7,659 nucleotides of DNA from an uncultured Oscillospiraceae bacterium (GTDB lineage Bacteria > Bacillota > Clostridia > Oscillospirales > Oscillospiraceae), in NCBI GenBank assembly GCA_905233595.1, contig CAJOFI010000058.1, positions 1-7,659 on the forward strand. The letters are read 5' to 3'. The position numbers and the translations under genes are program-made. The number at the start of each line of letters is the position of its first letter. Within the stretch, counting starts at the first letter, position 1. Below the pieces are notes generated by a model. It did no database searches and had not been told where the DNA came from. It was given only the letters and a program-made list of their open reading frames with translations. Shown here piece by piece: positions 6,196 to 7,659 of the stretch.

Positions 6196-7587
6196 ACGCG
6201 CGTCGCTGTGCGGCGCGGTGTAATTCACGCCGTAGCTGTCGAGGCTTGCCAGGTGCAGCAGCAGCAGCGCCGACACGAGCGCCGTGCCGTAGAGCCCGGC
6301 GACGATCGCCCCCAGCAGCAGCGCAAGCCGGGGATCCTGGCTTGGCAGCGCGTAGCAGGCGATGGACGAAAAGGCCACGATGATGATCGCGATGGGCGAG
6401 ACGATCTTCGCCTCCACCGCCGCCTGCCCCACGATCAGCGCCCCGATGATGGAGACCGTGTCGCCGATGGGCGTCGGCAGGCGCAGACCCGCCTCCTGCA
6501 CCAGACAGAAGGCGCCCAGCATCCCCAGCACCTCCAGCGCCGTCGAAAAGGGCACATCCTGCTCGGCCTCGATGATCGACAGCAGCAGCCGCGTCGGGAT
6601 CATCTCCTGGTGGTACGTCGCGACCGCGACGTACAGCGCCGGGAGCAACGCCGCAAGCACCAGCGCGCCCCAGCGCACGAGCGAGAGCACGCCGGATACC
6701 AGCGGGTGGCTGCTCGCGTCGTCCGTGACCTTCATGAAATCCGAAAGCGTCACCGGCAGCACAAGCCCCACCGGGAGACCGTCCACGAGCAGCCCGACGC
6801 GACCCTGCATCAGATACGTCGAGAAGCGGTCGGGTCGTTCCGTGTGCAGAGCCTGCGGGAAGGGCGACAGCGGCGTGTCCACGATCCCCTTTTCCAGCGC
6901 GCCAAGGGACAAAAGCGCGTCCACGTCCAGCCTGTCGAGCCGCGAGGCGAGCTGCCTGAGCGTCCCCGGCGGCGCAAGGCCCTCCAGATAGAGCACCGCC
7001 ACGCGCGTATTGCTGTGCTTCCCGAGCGTGCCCTCCGCAAGCTTGAGCCGGGGCGAGGCAATGCGGCGCCGCACCAGCGCCGTGTTCACGCGCAGAGTCT
7101 CCGTAAAGGCGTCCTTCCCGCCCTTGAGGGACTTTTCCAGCGTCGGCTCCCCGACGGGGCGCACCTCGCTTGCCCGCACCTCAAAGCTCAGCGCAACGCC
7201 AATGCCGTCAAACACAAGCGCCAGGTGCCCGTGGCAGAGATCGCCCACCAGCAGCTCCACGGCCGAGCGCCGGTGCACCGACCCGCGATAGACGCCGCCG
7301 GAGAGAATTCTCTCGATGACCTCCTGTTCGCTCTCGCCCTCCCCGGCGCGCAGGCGATCCGTCAGCGGACGCAGGATCTCGTCCGAGATCTGGCTGCCGG
7401 AGACCAGGCCGTCCAGCCAGCAGGCATGAACCGCCACAAGGCCGGAGAGACCGAAGTCCAGCGTCCTTGTTTCAAAATCCCCGCAGGAGGCAAAAATCTT
7501 TTTCAGTGCCGCAAGGGAGATCGGCCCCGTGTATTCCGGGCTCTTTGAAGACTGTACTTTTGCAGTAAAAGGATGTTCGTTATACAT
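6193..7587 (-). CDS. Spore germinant receptor subunit A (GerAA family)
   Basis: GerAA-family proteins are integral membrane subunits of the receptor that triggers spore germination. They have a large soluble N-terminal domain and a membrane C-terminal part. Among 464 residues, the soluble domain spans about 20-290. It contains ETLRVNTALVRRRI (163-176), a segment ending FPQALHTERPDRF (243-255) and RVGLLVDGLPVGLVLPVTL (263-281), all family hallmarks. Membrane segments are near 300-324, 350-368, 375-392, 396-415 and 420-447, with the diagnostic EAGLRLP-TPIGDTVSIIGALIVGQ (365-388). The ATG at 7587 is the only good start but has no Shine-Dalgarno sequence. The protein ends soon after SLDSYGVNYTAP, whereas many relatives continue with a short cytoplasmic tail; the stop lies in the repeat array. 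It is first of the cluster, with a sigma-G-like promoter. The order A-C-B matches that of gerK-type operons. Confidence 0.93.
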   Translation of the reverse strand: MYNEHPFTAKVQSSKSPEYTGPISLAALKKIFASCGDFETRTLDFGLSGLVAVHACWLDGLVSGSQISDEILRPLTDRLRAGEGESEQEVIERILSGGVYRGSVHRRSAVELLVGDLCHGHLALVFDGIGVALSFEVRASEVRPVGEPTLEKSLKGGKDAFTETLRVNTALVRRRIASPRLKLAEGTLGKHSNTRVAVLYLEGLAPPGTLRQLASRLDRLDVDALLSLGALEKGIVDTPLSPFPQALHTERPDRFSTYLMQGRVGLLVDGLPVGLVLPVTLSDFMKVTDDASSHPLVSGVLSLVRWGALVLAALLPALYVAVATYHQEMIPTRLLLSIIEAEQDVPFSTALEVLGMLGAFCLVQEAGLRLPTPIGDTVSIIGALIVGQAAVEAKIVSPIAIIIVAFSSIACYALPSQDPRLALLLGAIVAGLYGTALVSALLLLHLASLDSYGVNYTAPHSDAR

Positions 7588-7628
7588 GTAGTGTATTATG
7601 TCCCGAATAAACCTACAATATGTAGTGT
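7586..7628. repeat. 9-bp direct repeat and inverted repeat around the gerA start
   Basis: ATGTAGTGT occurs at 7586-7594 and again at 7620-7628, 34 bases apart. CTACA-ATA-TGTAG (7613-7625) is an inverted repeat sharing the same half-site, and TACATGTA (7583-7590) is a palindrome covering the start codon. These overlap both the start and the -35 region of the putative promoter, so they could be regulator sites; no known consensus is recognised. Confidence 0.4.
7594..7624 (-). promoter_or_regulatory. Putative forespore sigma-G promoter of the ger cluster
   Basis: On the minus strand, TACATA (7624-7619), 18 bases of spacer and CATAATA (7600-7594) fit the sigma-G pattern GHATR-18-CATNHTA. The -10 is a full match and the -35 matches four of five. 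Known gerA-type operons are transcribed by sigma-G in the forespore, so this makes sense. The oddity is that the -10 ends only six bases before the ATG, leaving almost no leader. Read as a sigma-A site it is poor. Confidence 0.5.
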
Positions 7629-7632
7629 CTCC

Positions 7633-7659
7633 AAAAAAAGTTTAAAAAAGGCGAAAAAA
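7633..7659. promoter_or_regulatory. Phased A-tracts upstream of the ger promoter
   Basis: Three runs of A (7633-7639, 7644-7649, 7654-7659, running off the edge) are centred about ten bases apart, one helical turn. Such spacing bends DNA, and on the minus strand it lies just upstream of the -35 box, where an UP-like element would act. The window ends here, so the full extent is unknown. Confidence 0.4.

Noticed and set aside
6208..7548. 446-codon plus-strand open frame opposite gerA
   Set aside because: It is Arg/Gln/His-rich, has no recognisable domain, and is explained by the high GC of the gerA gene on the other strand.

Overview
The window looks like chromosome from a GC-rich, endospore-forming Firmicute. 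A complete set of spore germinant receptor genes is present, coding GC is high, and the short intergenic gaps are AT-rich with repeats. This points to the Clostridia, perhaps an Oscillospiraceae-type gut anaerobe; the lineage is inferred from gene content and style only.

Layout. Positions 1-2272 (+) hold the C-terminal two thirds of mfd, the transcription-repair coupling factor; its start lies off the left edge. A 145-bp gap with a good sigma-A type promoter follows, then a membrane-anchored SurA/PrsA-like peptidyl-prolyl isomerase (2418-3620, +) with its own hairpin terminator. From the right edge, on the minus strand, comes a three-gene germinant receptor cluster in the order A-C-B: gerA-type (7587-6193), gerC-type lipoprotein (6046-4958) and gerB-type transporter-like subunit (4870-3749). 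It ends in a long terminator stem facing the isomerase gene, so the two transcription units converge at about 3.62-3.76 kb. No gene-free stretch exceeds 300 bases.

Function. The three Ger proteins should form one receptor complex in the spore inner membrane: A and B are membrane subunits and C is a lipid-anchored outer-face subunit. A sigma-G-like promoter sits immediately before gerA, fitting forespore expression. Mfd and the isomerase are vegetative housekeeping functions and are probably unrelated to the receptor.

The most unusual structure is in the minus-strand gaps. A 7-bp tandem repeat family (units such as AAAACTG, AAGACTG and TTCACTG) with two small hairpins fills the gerA-gerC gap and contains the gerA stop codon. 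Related motifs occur at the gerC stop and just after gerB. The gerB stop codon itself lies inside the terminator stem. I did not find a clearly novel system; the repeat element and the near-leaderless gerA start are the points most worth checking.
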